Assembly (NCBI GenBank): GCA_947683425.1
Contig: CANTUQ010000348.1
Span: forward strand, 62,001 to 126,000
Reading direction: 5' to 3'
DNA length: 64,000 nt
Source of the DNA: Excoecaria cochinchinensis
Taxonomy: Eukaryota > Streptophyta > Magnoliopsida > Malpighiales > Euphorbiaceae
Part shown: one piece after another, positions 38,736 through 53,206 of the stretch
Layout of the letters: each line of letters begins with the position of its first letter
How positions within the stretch are numbered: the stretch's first letter is position 1
Made by a program: the position numbers and the translations under genes
The notes under the pieces: model-generated
The model's input: the letters and a program-made list of their open reading frames with translations, nothing else
What the model was told of the DNA's origin: nothing
Database searches by the model: none

Positions 38736-41653
38736 GCCGATTCTCGATGCGTTGTGACCGGCAGGCTTCCAGTAGCTATTCCAATCAAGTTTTCCCGAAT
38801 TATTGGACTCGGATCCGAAATTTCACCACTTTTCACGATTTTTCGATTCTGGTGATTTTACCTTAGGGTACCCCTAGGGAAATCCGTAAAAATTCCGACG
38901 AAGCCGATTCTCGATGCGTTGTGACCGGCAGGCTTCCAGTAGCTATTCCAATCAAGTTTTCCCGAATTATTGGACTCGGATCCGAAATTTCACCACTTTT
39001 TACGATTTTTCGATTCTGGTGATTTTCCCTAGGGGTACCCCTAGGCAAATCCGTAAAAATTCCGACGAAGCCGATTCTCGATGCGTTGTGACCGGCAGGC
39101 TTCCAGTAGCTATTCCAATCAAGTTTTCCCGAATTATTGGACTCGGATCCGAAATTTCACCACTTTTTACGATTTTTCGATTCTGGTGATTTTCCCTAGG
39201 GGTACCCCTAGGGAAATCCGTAAAAATTCGTCAGATCCCGACGAAGCCGATTCTCGATGCGTTGTGACCGGCAGGCTTCCAGTAGCTATTCCAATCAAGT
39301 TTTCCCGAATTATTGGACTCGGATCCGAAATTTCACCACTTTTTACGATTTTTCGATTCTGCTGATTTTCCCTAAGAGTACCCCTAGGGAAATCCATAAA
39401 AATTCGTCAGATCCCGACGAAGCCGATTATCGATGCGTTGTGACCGGCAGGCTTCCAGTAGTTATTCCAATCAAGTTTTCCCGAATTATTGGACTCGGAT
39501 CCGAAATTTCACCACTTTTTACGATTTTTCGATTCTGCTGATTTTCCCTAGGGGTACCCCTAGGGAAATCCGTAAAAATTCGTCAGATCCCGACGAAGCC
39601 GATTCTCGATGCATTGTGACCGGCAGGCTTCCAGTAGCTATTCCAATCAAGTTTTCCCGAATTATTGGACTCGGATCCGAAATTTCACCACTTTTTACGA
39701 TTTTTCGATTCTGGTGATTTTCCCTAGGGGTACCCCTAGGGAAATCCGTAAAAATTCGTCGGATCCCGACGAAGCCGATTCTCGATGCGTTGTGACCGGC
39801 AGGCTTCCAGTAGCTATTCCAATCAAGTTTTCCCGAATTATTGGACTCGGATCCGAAATTTCACCACTTTTTACGATTTTTCGATTCTGGTGATTTTCCC
39901 TAGGGGTACCCCTAGGCAAATCCGTAAAAATTCCGACGAAGCCGATTCTCGATGCGTTGTGACCGGCAGGCTTCCAGTAGCTATTCCAATCAAGTTTTCC
40001 CGAATTATTGGACTCGGATCCGAAATTTCACCACTTTTTACGATTTTTCGATTCTGGTGATTTTCCCTAGGGGTACCCCTAAGGAAATCCGTAAAAATTC
40101 GTCAGATCTCGACGAAGCCGATTCTCGATGCGTTGTGACCGGCAGGCTTCCAGTAGCTATTCCAATCAAGTTTTCCCGAATTATTGGACTCGGATCCGAA
40201 ATTTCACCACTTTTTACGATTTTTCGATTCTGGTGATTTTCCCTAGGGGTACCCCTAGGGAAATCCGTAAAAATTCGTCAGATCCCGACAAAACCGATTC
40301 TCGATGCGTTGTGACCGGCAGGCTTCCAGTAGCTATTCCAATCAAGTTTTCCCGAATTATTGGACTCGGATCCGAAATTTCACCACTTTTTACGATTTTT
40401 CGATTCTGGTGATTTTCCCTAGGGGTACCCCTAGGGAAATCCGTAAAAATTCGTCGGATCCCGACGAAGCCGATTCTCGATGCGTTGTGACCGGCAGGCT
40501 TCCAGTAGCTATTCCAATCAAGTTTTCCCGAATTATTGGACTCGGATCCAAAATTTCACCACTTTTCACGATTTTTCGATTCTGGTGATTTTCCTTAGGG
40601 TACCCCTAGGAAAATCCGTAAAAATTCCGACGAAGCCGATTCTCGATGCGTTGTGACCGGCAGGCTTCCAGTAGCTATTCCAATCAAGTTTTCCCGAATT
40701 ATTGGACTCGGATCCGAAATTTCACCACTTTTTACGATTTTTCGATTCTGGTGATTTTCCCTAGGGGTACCCCTAGGCAAATCCGTAAAAATTCCGACGA
40801 AGCCGATTCTCGATGCATTGTGACCGGCAGGCTTCCAGTAGCTATTCCAATCAAGTTTTCCCGAATTATTGGACTCGGATCCGAAATTTCACCACTTTTT
40901 ACGGTTTTTCGATTCTGGTGATTTTCCCTAGGGGTACCCCTAGGGAAATCCGTAAAAATTCGTCGGATCCCGACGAAGCCGATTCTCGATGCGTTGTGAC
41001 CGGCAGGCTTCCAGTAGCTATTCCAATCAAGTTTTCCCGAATTATTGGACTCGGATCCGAAATTTCACCACTTTTTACGATTTTTCAATTCTGCTGATTT
41101 TCCCTAGGGGTATCCCTAGGGAAATCCATAAAAATTCGTCAGATCCCGACGAAGCCGATTCTCGATGCGTTGTGACCGGCAGGCTTCCAGTAGTTATTCC
41201 AATCAAGTTTTCCCGAATTATTGGACTCGGATCCGAAATTTCACCACTTTTTACGATTTTTCGATTCTGCTGATTTTCCCTAGGGGTACCCCTAGGGAAA
41301 TCCGTAAAAATTCGTCAGATCCCGACGAAGCCGATTCTCGATGCATTGTGACCGGCAGGCTTCCAGTAGCTATTCCAATCAAGTTTTCCCGAATTATTGG
41401 ACTCGGATCCGAAATTTCACCACTTTTTACGATTTTTCGATTCTGGTGATTTTTCCTAGGGGTACCCCTAGGGAAATCCGTAAAAATTCGTCGGATCCCG
41501 ACGAAGCCGATTCTCGATGCGTTGTGACCGGCAGGCTTCCAGTAGCTATTCCAATCAAGTTTTCCCGAATTATTGGACTCGGATCCGAAATTTCACCACT
41601 TTTTACGATTTTTCGATTCTGGTGATTTTCCCTAGGGGTACCCCTAGGCAAAT

Positions 41654-41820
41654 CCGTAAAAATTCCGACGAAGCCGATTCTCGATGCGTTGTGACCGGCA
41701 GGCTTCCAGTAGCTATTCCAATCAAGTTTTCCCGAATTATTGGACTCGGATCCGAAATTTCACCACTTTTTACGATTTTTCGATTCTGGTGATTTTCCCT
41801 AGGGGTACCCCTAGGGAAAT
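41654..41820 (+). repeat. Representative short monomer (167 bp, 9 bp deletion)
   Basis: This copy equals the 176 bp unit except that GTCAGATCC between ATTC and CGACGAAG is missing, giving ATTCCGACGAAG. A single C on each side of the deleted segment makes the exact breakpoint ambiguous by one base. Spacing of the GATGCG landmark shows about 63 copies of this form between 38,884 and 64,000. Outside array B there is only one, near 540. The preceding palindrome often carries the linked change CCTAGGCAAAT instead of CCTAGGGAAAT. Confidence 0.95.
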
Positions 41821-44800
41821 CCGTAAAAATTCGTCAGATCTCGACGAAGCCGATTCTCGATGCGTTGTGACCGGCAGGCTTCCAGTAGCTATTCCAATCA
41901 AGTTTTCCCGAATTATTGGACTCGGATCCGAAATTTCACCACTTTTTACGATTTTTCGATTCTGGTGATTTTCCCTAGGGGTACCCCTAGGGAAATCCGT
42001 AAAAATTCGTCAGATCCCGACAAAACTGATTCTCGATGCGTTGTGACCGGCAGGCTTCCAGTAGCTATTCCAATCAAGTTTTCCCGAATTATTGGACTCG
42101 GATCCGAAATTTCACCACTTTTTACGATTTTTCGATTCTGGTGATTTTCCCTAGGGGTACCCCTAGGGAAATCCGTAAAAATTCGTCGGATCCCGACGAA
42201 GCCGATTCTCGATGCGTTGTGACCGGCAGGCTTCCAGTAGCTATTCCAATCAAGTTTTCCCGAATTATTGGACTCGGATCCGAAATTTCACCACTTTTCA
42301 CGATTTTTCGATTCTGGTGATTTTCCCTTAGGGTACCCCTAGGGAAATCCGTAAAAATTCCGACGAAGCCGATTCTCGATGCGTTGTGACCGGCAGGCTT
42401 CCAGTAGCTATTCCAATCAAGTTTTCCCGAATTATTGGACTCGGATCCGAAATTTCACCACTTTTTACGATTTTTCGATTCTGGTGATTTTCCCTAGGGG
42501 TACCCCTAGGCAAATCCGTAAAAATTCCGACGAAGCCGATTCTCGATGCGTTGTGACCGGCAGGCTTCCAGTAGCTATTCCAATCAAGTTTTCCCGAATT
42601 ATTGGACTCGGATCCGAAATTTCACCACATTTTACGATTTTTCGATTCTGGTGATTTTCCCTAGGGGTACCCCTAGGCAAATCCGTAAAAATTCCGACGA
42701 AGCCGATTCTCGATGCGTTGTGACCGGCAGGCTTACAGTAGCTATTCCAATCAAGTTTTCCCGAATTATTGGACTCGGATCCGAAATTTCACCACTTTTT
42801 ACGATTTTTCGATTCTGGTGATTTTCCCTAGGGGTACCCCTAGGCAAATCCGTAAAAATTCCGACGAAGCCGATTCTCGATGCGTTGTGACCGGCAGGCT
42901 TTCAGTAGCTATTCCAATCAAGTTTTCCTGAATTATTGGACTCGGATCCGAAATTTCACCACTTTTTACGATTTTTCGATTCTGGTGATTTTCCCTAGGG
43001 GTACCCCTAGGGAAATCCGTAAAAATTCGACAGATCCCGACGAAGCCGATTCTCGATGCGTTGTGACCGGCAGGCTTCCAGTAGCTATTCCAATCAAGTT
43101 TTCCCGAATTATTGGACTCGGATCCGAAATTTCACCACTATTTACGATTTTTCGATTCTGGTGATTTTCCCTAGGGGTACCCCTAGGGAAATCCGTAAAA
43201 ATTCGTCGGATCCCGACGAAGCCGATTCTCGATGCGTTGTGACCGGCAGGCTTCCAGTAGCTATTCCAATCAAGTTTTCCCGAATTATTGGACTCGGATC
43301 CGAAATTTCACCACTTTTTACGATTTTTCGATTCTGGTGATTTTCCCTAGGGGTACCCCTAGGGAAATCCGTAAAAATTCGTCGGATCCCGACGAAGCCG
43401 ATTCTCGATGCGTTGTGACCGGCAGGCTTCCAGTAGCTATTCCAATCAAGTTTTCCCGAATTATTGGACTCAGATCCGAAATTTCACCACTTTTTACGAT
43501 TTTTCGATTCTGGTGATTTTCCCTAGGGGTACCCCTAGGCAAATCCGTAAAAATTCCGACGAAGCCGATTCTCGATGCGTTGTGACCGGCAGGCTTCCAG
43601 TAGCTATTCCAATCAAGTTTTCCCGAATTATTGGACTCGGATCCAAAATTTCACCACTTTTTACGATTTTTCGATTCTGGTGATTTTCCCTAGGGGTACC
43701 CCTAGGGAAATCCGTAAAAATTCGTCAGATCCCGACGAAGCCGATTCTCGATGCGTTATGACCGGCAGGCTTCCAGTAGCTATTCCAATCAAGTTTTCCC
43801 GAATTATTGGACTCGGATCCGAAATTTCACCACTTTTTACGATTTTTCGATTCTGGTGATTTTCCCTAGGGGTACCCCTAGGCAAATCCGTAAAAATTCC
43901 GACGAAGCCGATTCTCGATGCGTTGTGACCGGCAGGCTTCCAGTAGCTATTCCAATCAAGTTTTCCCGAATTATTGGACTCGGATCCGAAATTTCACCAC
44001 TTTTTACGATTTTTCGATTCTGCTGATTTTCCCTAGGGGTACCCCTAGGGAAATCCATAAAAATTCGTCAGATCCCGACGAAGCCGATTCTCGATGCGTT
44101 GTGACCGGCAGGCTTCCAGTAGTTATTCCAATCAAGTTTTCCCGAATTATTGGACTCGGATCCGAAATTTCACCACTTTTTACGATTTTTCGATTCTGGT
44201 GATTTTCCCTAGGGGTAACCCTAGGGAAATCCGTAAAAATTCGTCAGATCCCGACGAAGCCGATTCTCGATGCATTGTGACCGGCAGGCTTCCAGTAGCT
44301 ATTCCAATCAAGTTTTCCCGAATTATTGGACTCGGATCCGAAATTTCACCACTTTTTACGATTTTTCGATTCTGGTGATTTTCCCTAGGGGTACCCCTAG
44401 GGAAATCCGTAAAAATTCGTCGGATCCCGACGAAGCCGATTCTCGATGCGTTGTGACCGGCAGGCTTCCAGTAGCTATTCCAATCAAGTTTTCCCGAATT
44501 ATTGGACTCGGATCCGAAATTTCACCACTTTTTACGATTTTTCGATTCTGGTGATTTTCCCTAGGGGTACCCCTAGGCAAATCCGTAAAAATTCCGACGA
44601 AGCCGATTCTCGATGCGTTGTGACCGGCAGGCTTCCAGTAGCTATTCCAATCAAGTTTTCCCGAATTATTGGACTCGGATCCGAAATTTCACCACTTTTT
44701 ACGATTTTTCGATTCTGGTGATTTTCCCTAGGGGTACCCCTAGGGAAATCCGTAAAAATTCGTCAGATCTCGACGAAGCCGATTCTCGATGCGTTGTGAC

Positions 44801-47800
44801 CGGCAGGCTTCCAGTAGCTATTCCAATCAAGTTTTCCCGAATTATTGGACTCGGATCCAAAATTTCACCACTTTTTACGATTTTTCGATTCTGGTGATTT
44901 TCCCTAGGGGTACTCCTAGGGAAATCCGTAAAAATTCGTCAGATCCCGACAAAACCGATTCTCGATGCGTTGTGACCGGCAGGCTTCCAGTAGCTATTCC
45001 AATCAAGTTTTCCCGAATTATTGGACTCGGATCCGAAATTTCACCACTTTTTACGATTTTTCGATTCTGGTGATTTTCCCTAGGGGTACCCCTAGGCAAA
45101 TCCGTAAAAATTCCGACGAAGCCGATTCTCGATGCGTTGTGACCGGCAGGCTTCCAGTAGCTATTCCAATCAAGTTTTCCCGAATTATTGGACTCGGATC
45201 CGAAATTTCACCACTTTTTACGATTTTTCGATTCTGGTGATTTTCACTAGGGGTACCCCTAGGGAAATCCGTAAAAATTCGTCAGATCCCGACAAAACCG
45301 ATTCTCGATGCGTTGTGACCGGCAGGCTTCCAGTAGATATTCCAATCAAGTTTTCCCGAATTATTGGACTCGGATCCGAAATTTCACCACTTTTTACGAT
45401 TTTTCGATTCTGGTGATTTTCCCTAGGGGTACCCCTAGGCAAATCCGTAAAAATTCCGACGAAGCCGATTCTCGATACGTTGTGACCGGCAGGCTTCCAG
45501 TAGCTATTCCAATCAAGTTTTCCCGAATTATTGGACTCGGATCCGAAATTTCACCACTTTTCACGATTTTTCGATTCTGGTGATTTTCCCTTAGGGTACC
45601 CCTAGGGAAATCCGTAAAAATTCCGACGAAGCCGATTCTCGATGCGTTGTGATCGGCAGGCTTCCAGTAGCTATTCCAATCAAGTTTTCCCGAAATATTG
45701 GACTCGGATCCGAAATTTCACCACTTTTTACGATTTTTCGATTCTGGTGATTTTCCCTAGGGGTACCCCTAGGCAAATCCGTAAAAATTCCGACGAAACC
45801 GATTCTCGATGCGTTGTGACCGGCAGGCTTCCAGTAGCTATTCCAATCAAGTTTTCCCGAATTATTGGACTCGGATCCGAAATTTCACCACTTTTTACGA
45901 TTTTTCGATTCTGGTGATTTTCCCTAGGGGTACCCCTAGGGAAATCCGTAAAAATTCGTCAGATCCCGACGAAGCCGATTCTCGATGCGTTGTGACCGGC
46001 AGGCTTCCAGTAGCTATTCCAATCAAGTTTTCCCGAATTATTGGACTCGGATCCGAAATTTCACCACTTTTTACGATTTTTCGATTCTGGTGATTTTCCC
46101 TTGGGGTACCCCTAGGCAAATCCTTAAAAATTCCGACGAAGCCGATTCTCGATGCGTTGTGACCGGCAGGCTTCCAGTAGCTATTCCAATCAAGTTTTCC
46201 CGAATTATTGGACTCGGATCCGAAATTTCACCACTTTTTACGATTTTTCGATTCTGGTGATTTTCCCTAGGGGTACCCCTAGGGAAATCCGTAAAAATTC
46301 GTCAGATCCCGACGAAGCCGATTCTCGATGCGTTGTGACCGGCAGGCTTCCAGTAGCTATTCCAATCAAGTTTTCCAGAATTATTGGACTCGGATCCGAA
46401 ATTTCACCACTTTTTACGATTTTTCGATTCTGGTGATTTTCCCTAGGGGTACCCCTAGGAAAATCCGTAAAAATTCGTCGGATCCCGACGAAGCCGATTC
46501 TCGATGCGTTGTGACCGGCAAGCTTCCAGTAGCTATTCCAATCAAGTTTTCCCGAATTATTGGACTCGGATCCGAAATTTCACCACTTTTCACGATTTTT
46601 CGATTCTGGTGATTTTCCCTTAGGGTACCCCTAGGGAAATCCGTAAAAATTCCGACGAAGCCGATTCTCGATGCGTTGTGACCGGCAGGCTTCCAGTAGC
46701 TATTCCAATCAAGTTTTCCCGAATTATTGGACTCGGATCCGAAATTTCACCACTTTTTACGATTTTTCGATTCTGGTGATTTTCCCTAGGGGTACCCCTA
46801 GGCAAATCCGTAAAAATTCCGACGAAGCCGATTCTCGATGCGTTGTGACCGGCAGGATTCCAGTAGCTATTCCAATCAAGTTTTCCCGAATTATTGGACT
46901 CGGATCCGAAATTTCACCATTTTTTACGATTTTTCGATTCTGGTGATTTTCCCTAGGGGTACCCATAGGGAAATCCGTAAAAATTCGTCAGATCCCGACG
47001 AAGCCGATTCTCGATGCGTATTGACCGGCAGGCTTCCAGTAGCTATTCCAATCAAGTTTTCCCGAATTATTGGACTCGGATCCGAAATTTCACCACTTTT
47101 TACGATTTTTCGATTCTGGTGATTTTCCCTAGGGGTACCCCTAGGCAAATCCGTAAAAATTCCGACGAAGCCGATTCTCGATGCGTTGTGACCGGCAGGC
47201 TTCCAGTAGCTATTCCAATCAAGTTTTCCCGAATTATTGGACTCGGATCCGAAATTTCACCACTTTTTACGATTTTTCGATTCTGGTGATTTTCCCTAGG
47301 GGTACCCCTAGGGAAATCCGTAAAAATTCGTCAGATCCCGACGAAGCCGATTCTCGATGCGTTGTGACCGGCAGGCTTCCAGTAGCTATTCCAATCAAGT
47401 TTTCCCGAATTATTGGACTCGGATCCGAAATTTCACCACTTTTTACGATTATTCGATTCTGCTGATTTTCCCTAGGGGTACCCCTAGGGAAATCCGTAAA
47501 AATTCCGACGAAGCCGATTCTCGATGCGTTGTGACCGGCAGGCTTCCAGTAGCTATTCCAATCAAGTTTTCCCGAATTATTGGACTCGGATCCGAAATTT
47601 CACCACTTTTTACGATTTTTCGATTCTGGTGATTTTCCCTAGGGGTACCCCTAGGGAAATCCGTAAAAATTCGTCAGATCCCGACAAAACCGATTCTCGA
47701 TGCGTTGTGACCGGCAGGCTTCCAGTAGCTATTCCAATCAAGTTTTCCCGAATTATTGGACTCGGATCCGAAATTTCACCACTTTTTACGATTTTTCGAT

Positions 47801-49494
47801 TCTGGTGATTTTCCCTAGGGGTACCCCTAGGGAAATCCGTAAAAATTCGTCGGATCCCGACGAAGCCGATTCTCGATGCGTTGTGACCGGCAGGCTTCCA
47901 GTAGCTATTCCAATCAAGTTTTCCCGAATTATTGGACTCGGATCCGAAATTTCACCACTTTTTACGATTTTTCGATTCTAGTGATTTTCCCTAGGGGTAC
48001 CCCTAGGCAAATCCATAAAAATTCCGACGAAGCCGATTCTCGATGCGTTGTGACCGGCAGGCTTCCAGTAGCTATTCCAATCAAGTTTTCCCGAATTATT
48101 GGACTCGGATCCGAAATTTCACCACTTTTTACGATTTTTCGATTCTGGTGATTTTCCCTAGGGGTACCCCTAGGGAAATCCGTAAAAATTCGTCAGATCC
48201 CGACGAAGCCGATTCTCGATGCGTTGTGACCGGCAGGCTTCCAGTAGCTATTCCAATCAAGTTTTCCCGAATTATTGGACTCGGATCCGAAATTTCACCA
48301 CTTTTTACGATTTTTCGATTCTGGTGATTTTCCCTAGGGGTACCCCTAGGGAAATCCGTAAAAATTCGTCAGATCCCGACGAAGCCGATTCTCGATGCGT
48401 TGTGACCGGCAGGCTTCCAGTAGCTATTCCAATCAAGTTTTCCCGAATTATTGGACTCGGATCCGAAATTTCACCACTTTTTACGATTTTTCGATTCTGG
48501 TGATTTTCCCTAGGGATACCCCTAGGGAAATCCGTAAAAATTCGTCGGATCCCGACGAAGCCGATTCTCGATGCGTTGTGACCGGCAGGCTTCCAGTAGC
48601 TATTCCAATCAAGTTTTCCCGAATTATTGGACTCGGATCCGAAATTTCACCACTTTTCACGATTTTTCGATTCTGGTGATTTTCCCTTAGGGTACCCCTA
48701 GGGAAATCCGTAAAAATTCCGACGAAGCCGATTCTCGATGCGTTGTGACCGGCAGGCTTCCAGTAGCTATTCCAATCAAGTTTTCCCGAATTATTGGACT
48801 CGGATCCGAAATTTCACCACTTTTTACGATTTTTCGATTCTGGTGATTTTTCCTAGGGGTACCCCTAGGCAAATCCGCAAAAATTCCGACGAAGCCGATT
48901 CTCGATGCGTTGTGACCGGCAGGCTTCCAGTAGCTATTCCAATCAAGTTTTCCCGAATTATTGGACTCGGATCCGAAATTTCACCACTTTTTACGATTTT
49001 TCGATTCTGGTGATTTTCCCTAGGGGTACCCCTAGGGAAATCCGTAAAAATTCGTCGGATCCCGACGAAGCCGATTCTCGATGCGTTGTGACCGGCAGGC
49101 TTCCAGTAGCTATTCCAATCAAGTTTTCCCGAATTATTGGACTCGGATCCGAAATTTCACAACTTTTTACGATTTTTCGATTCTGGTGATTTTCCCTAGG
49201 GGTACCCCTAGGGAATTCCGTAAAAATTCGTCAGATCCCGACGAAGCCGATTCTCGATGCGTTGTGACCGGCAGGCTTCCAGTAGCTATTCCAATCAAGT
49301 TTTCCCGAATTATTGGACTCGGATCCGAAATTTCACCACTTTTTACGATTTTTCGATTCTGGTGATTTTCCCTAGGGGTACCCCTAGGGAAATCCGTAAA
49401 AATTCGTCAGATCCCGACGAAGCCGATTCTCGATGCGTTGTGACCGGCAGGCTTCCAGTAGCTATTCCAATCAAGTTTTCCCGAATTATTGGAC

Positions 49495-52400
49495 TCGGAT
49501 CCGAAATTTCACCACTTTTTACGATTTTTCGATTCTGGTGATTTTCACTAGGGGTACCCCTAGGGAAATCCGTAAAAATTCGTCAGATCCCGACAAAACC
49601 GATTCTCGATGCGTTGTGACCGGCAGGCTTCCAGTAGCTATTCCAATCAAGTTTTCCCGAATTATTGGACTCGGATCCGAAATTTCACCACTTTTTACGA
49701 TTTTTCGATTCTGGTGATTTTCCCTAGGGATACCCCTAGGGAAATCCGTAAAAATTCGTCGGATCCCGACGAAGCCGATTCTCGATGCGTTGTGACCGGC
49801 AGGCTTCCAGTAGCTATTCCAATCAAGTTTTCCCGAATTATTGGACTCGGATCCGAAATTTCACCACTTTTCACGATTTTTCGATTCTGGTGATTTTCCC
49901 TTAGGGTACCCCTAGGGAAATCCGTAAAAATTCCGACGAAGCCGATTCTCGATGCGTTGTGACCGGCAGGCTTCCAGTAGCTATTCCAATCAAGTTTTCC
50001 CGAATTATTGGACTCGGATCCGAAATTTAACCACTTTTTACGATTTTTCGATTCTGGTGATTTTCCCTAGGGGTACCCCTAGGCAAATCCGCAAAAATTC
50101 CGACGAAGCCGATTCTCGATGCGTTGTGACCGGCAGGCTTCCAGTAGCTATTCCAATCAAGTTTTCCCGAATTATTGGACTCGGATCCGAAATTTCACCA
50201 CTTTTTACGATTTTTCGATTCTGGTGATTTTCCCTAGGGGTACCCCTAGGGAAATCCGTAAAAATTCGTCAGATTCCGACGAAGCCGATTCTCGATTCGT
50301 TGTGACCGGCAGGCTTCCAGTAGCTATTCCAATCAAGTTTTCCCGAATTATTGGACTCGGATCCGAAATTTCACCACTTTTTACGATTTTTCGATTCTGG
50401 TGATTTTCCCTAGGGGTACCCCTAGGCAAATCCGTAAAAATTCCGACGAAGCCGATTCTCGATGCGTTGTAACCGGTAGGCTTCCAGTAGCTATTCCAAT
50501 CAAGTTTTCCCGAATTATTGGACTCGGATCCGAAATTTCACCACTTTTTACGATTTTTCGATTCTGGTGATTTTCCTTAGGGGTACCCCTAGGGAAATCC
50601 GTAAAATATCGTCAGATCCCGACGAAGCCGATTCTCGATGCGTTGTGACCGGCAGGCTTCCAGTAGCAATTCCAATCAAGTTTTCCCGAATTATTGGACT
50701 CGGATCCGAAATTTCACCACTTTTTACGATTTTTCGATTCTGGTGATTTTCCCTAGGGGTACCCCTAGGGAAATCCGTAAAAATTCGTCGGATCCCGACG
50801 AAGCCGATTCTCGATGCGTTGTGACCGGCAGGCTTCCAGTAGCTATTCCAATCAAGTTTTCCCGAATTATTGGACTCGGATCCGAAATTTCACCACTTTT
50901 TACGATTTTTCGATTCTGGTGATTTTCCCTAGGGGTACCCCTAGGGAAATCCGTAAAAATTCGTCAGATCCCGACGAAGCCGATTCTCGATGCGTTGTGA
51001 CCGGTAGGCTTCCAGTAGCTATTCCAATCAAGTTTTCCCGAATTATTGGACTTGGATCCGAAATTTCACCACTTTTTACGATTTTTCGATTCTGGTGATT
51101 TTCACTAGGGGTACCCCTAGGGAAATCCGTAAAAATTCGTCAGATCCCGACAAAACCGATTCTCGATGCGTTGTGACCGGCAGGCTTCCAGTAGCTATTC
51201 CAATCAAGTTTTCCCGAATTATTGGACTCGGATCCGAAATTTCACCACTTTTTACGATTTTTCGATTCTGGTGATTTTCCCTAGGGATACCCCTAGGGAA
51301 ATCCGTAAAAATTCGTCGGATCCCGACGAAGCCGATTCTCGATGCGTTGTGACCGGCAGGCTTCCAGTAGCTATTCCAATCAAGTTTTCCCGAATTATTG
51401 GACTCGGATCCGAAATTTCACCACTTTTCACGATTTTTCGATTCTGGTGATTTTCCCTTAGGGTACCCCTAGGGAAATCCGTAAAAATTCCGACGAAGCC
51501 GATTCTCGATGCGTTGTGACCGGCAGGCTTCCAGTAGCTATTCCAATCAAGTTTTCCCGAATTATTGGACTCGGATCCGAAATTTAACCACTTTTTACGA
51601 TTTTTCGATTCTGGTGATTTTCCCTAGGGGTACCCCTAGGCAAATCCGCAAAAATTCCGACGAAGCCGATTCTCGATGCGTTGTGACCGGCAGGCTTCCA
51701 GTAGCTATTCCAATCAAGTTTTCCCGAATTATTGGACTCGGATCCGAAATTTCACCACTTTTTACGATTTTTCGATTCTGGTGATTTTCCCTAGGGGTAC
51801 CCCTAGGGAAATCCGTAAAAATTCGTCAGATTCCGACGAAGCCGATTCTCGATGCGTTGTGACCGGCAGGCTTCCAGTAGCTATTCCAATCAAGTTTTCC
51901 CGAATTATTGGACTCGGATCCGAAATTTCACCACTTTTTACGATTTTTCGATTCTGGTGATTTTCCCTAGGGGTACCCCTAGGCAAATCCGTAAAAATTC
52001 CGACGAAACCGATTCTCGATGCGTTGTAACCGGTAGGCTTCCAGTAGCTATTCCAATCAAGTTTTCCCGAATTATTGGACTCGGATCCGAAATTTCACCA
52101 CTTTTTACGATTTTTCGATTCTGGTGATTTTCCCTAGGGGTACCCCTAGGGAAATCCGTAAAATATCGTCAGATCCCGACGAAGCCGATTCTCGATGCGT
52201 TGTGACCGGCAGGCTTCCAGTAGCAATTCCAATCAAGTTTTCCCGAATTATTGGACTCGGATCCGAAATTTCACCACTTTTTACGATTTTTCGATTCTGG
52301 TGATTTTCCCTAGGGGTACCCCTAGGGAAATCCGTAAAAATTCGTCGGATCCCGACGAAGCCGATTCTCGATGCGTTGTGACCGGCAGGCTTCCAGTAGC

Positions 52401-53095
52401 TATTCCAATCAAGTTTTCCCGAATTATTGGACTCGGATCCGAAATTTCACCACTTTTTACGATTTTTCGATTCTTGTGATTTTCCCTAGGGGTACCCCTA
52501 GGGAAATCCGTAAAAATTCGTCAGATCCCGACGAAGCCGATTCTCGATGCGTTGTGACCGGTAGGCTTCCAGTAGCTATTCCAATCAAGTTTTCCCGAAT
52601 TATTGGACTTGGATCCGAAATTTCACCACTTTTTACGATTTTTCGATTCTGGTGATTTTCACTAGGGGTACCCCTAGGGAAATCCGTAAAAATTCGTCAG
52701 ATCCCGACAAAACCGATTCTCGATGCGTTGTGACCGGCAGGCTTCCAGTAGCTATTCCAATCAAGTTTTCCCGAATTATTGGACTCGGATCCGAAATTTC
52801 ACCACTTTTTACGATTTTTCGATTCTGGTGATTTTCCCTAGGGATACCCCTAGGGAAATCCGTAAAAATTCGTCGGATCCCGACGAAGCCGATTCTCGAT
52901 GCGTTGTGACCGGCAGGCTTCCAGTAGCTATTCCAATCAAGTTTTCCCGAATTATTGGACTCGGATCCGAAATTTCACCACTTTTCACGATTTTTCGATT
53001 CTGGTGATTTTCCCTTAGGGTACCCCTAGGGAAATCCGTAAAAATTCCGACGAAGCCGATTCTCGATGCGTTGTGACCGGCAGGCTTCCAGTAGC
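49495..53095 (+). repeat. 9-monomer (1,557 bp) HOR, about 2.3 copies
   Basis: The period is six 176 bp plus three 167 bp monomers. Paired markers are TTTTCACTAGG (49,542; 51,099; 52,656), GACAAAACC (49,589; 51,146; 52,703), GGGATACCCC (about 49,729; 51,286; 52,843), AATTTAACC (50,027; 51,584), GTAACCGGTAGG (about 50,469; 52,026) and AAAATATCG (about 50,603; 52,160). The match starts after a C/T difference at 49,494 versus 51,051 and fails in the third copy near 53,097, where GCTAATCC replaces GCTATTCC. Confidence 0.87.
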
Positions 53096-53206
53096 TAATC
53101 CAATCAAGTTTTCCCGAATTATTGGACTCGGATCCGAAATTTCACCACTTTTTACGATTTTTCGATTCTGCTGATTTTCCCTAGGGTACCCCTAGGCAAA
53201 TCCATA

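Larger units (their letters stand above)
38560..42690 (+). repeat. 10-monomer (1,732/1,733 bp) HOR, about 2.4 copies
   Basis: Landmarks repeat at 1,732-1,733 bp, equal to seven 176 bp and three 167 bp monomers give or take one base. Markers paired across copies are CATAAAAATTCG with AGTTATTCC (39,400/41,130 region), GATGCATTG (about 39,609/41,341), AGATCTCGACG (about 40,105/41,837), GACAAAACC or GACAAAACT (about 40,288/42,020) and ACTTTTCACG with the truncated palindrome TTAGGGTACC (about 40,600/42,330). One 166 bp copy near 40,600 explains the one-base wobble. Edges are approximate. Confidence 0.82.
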
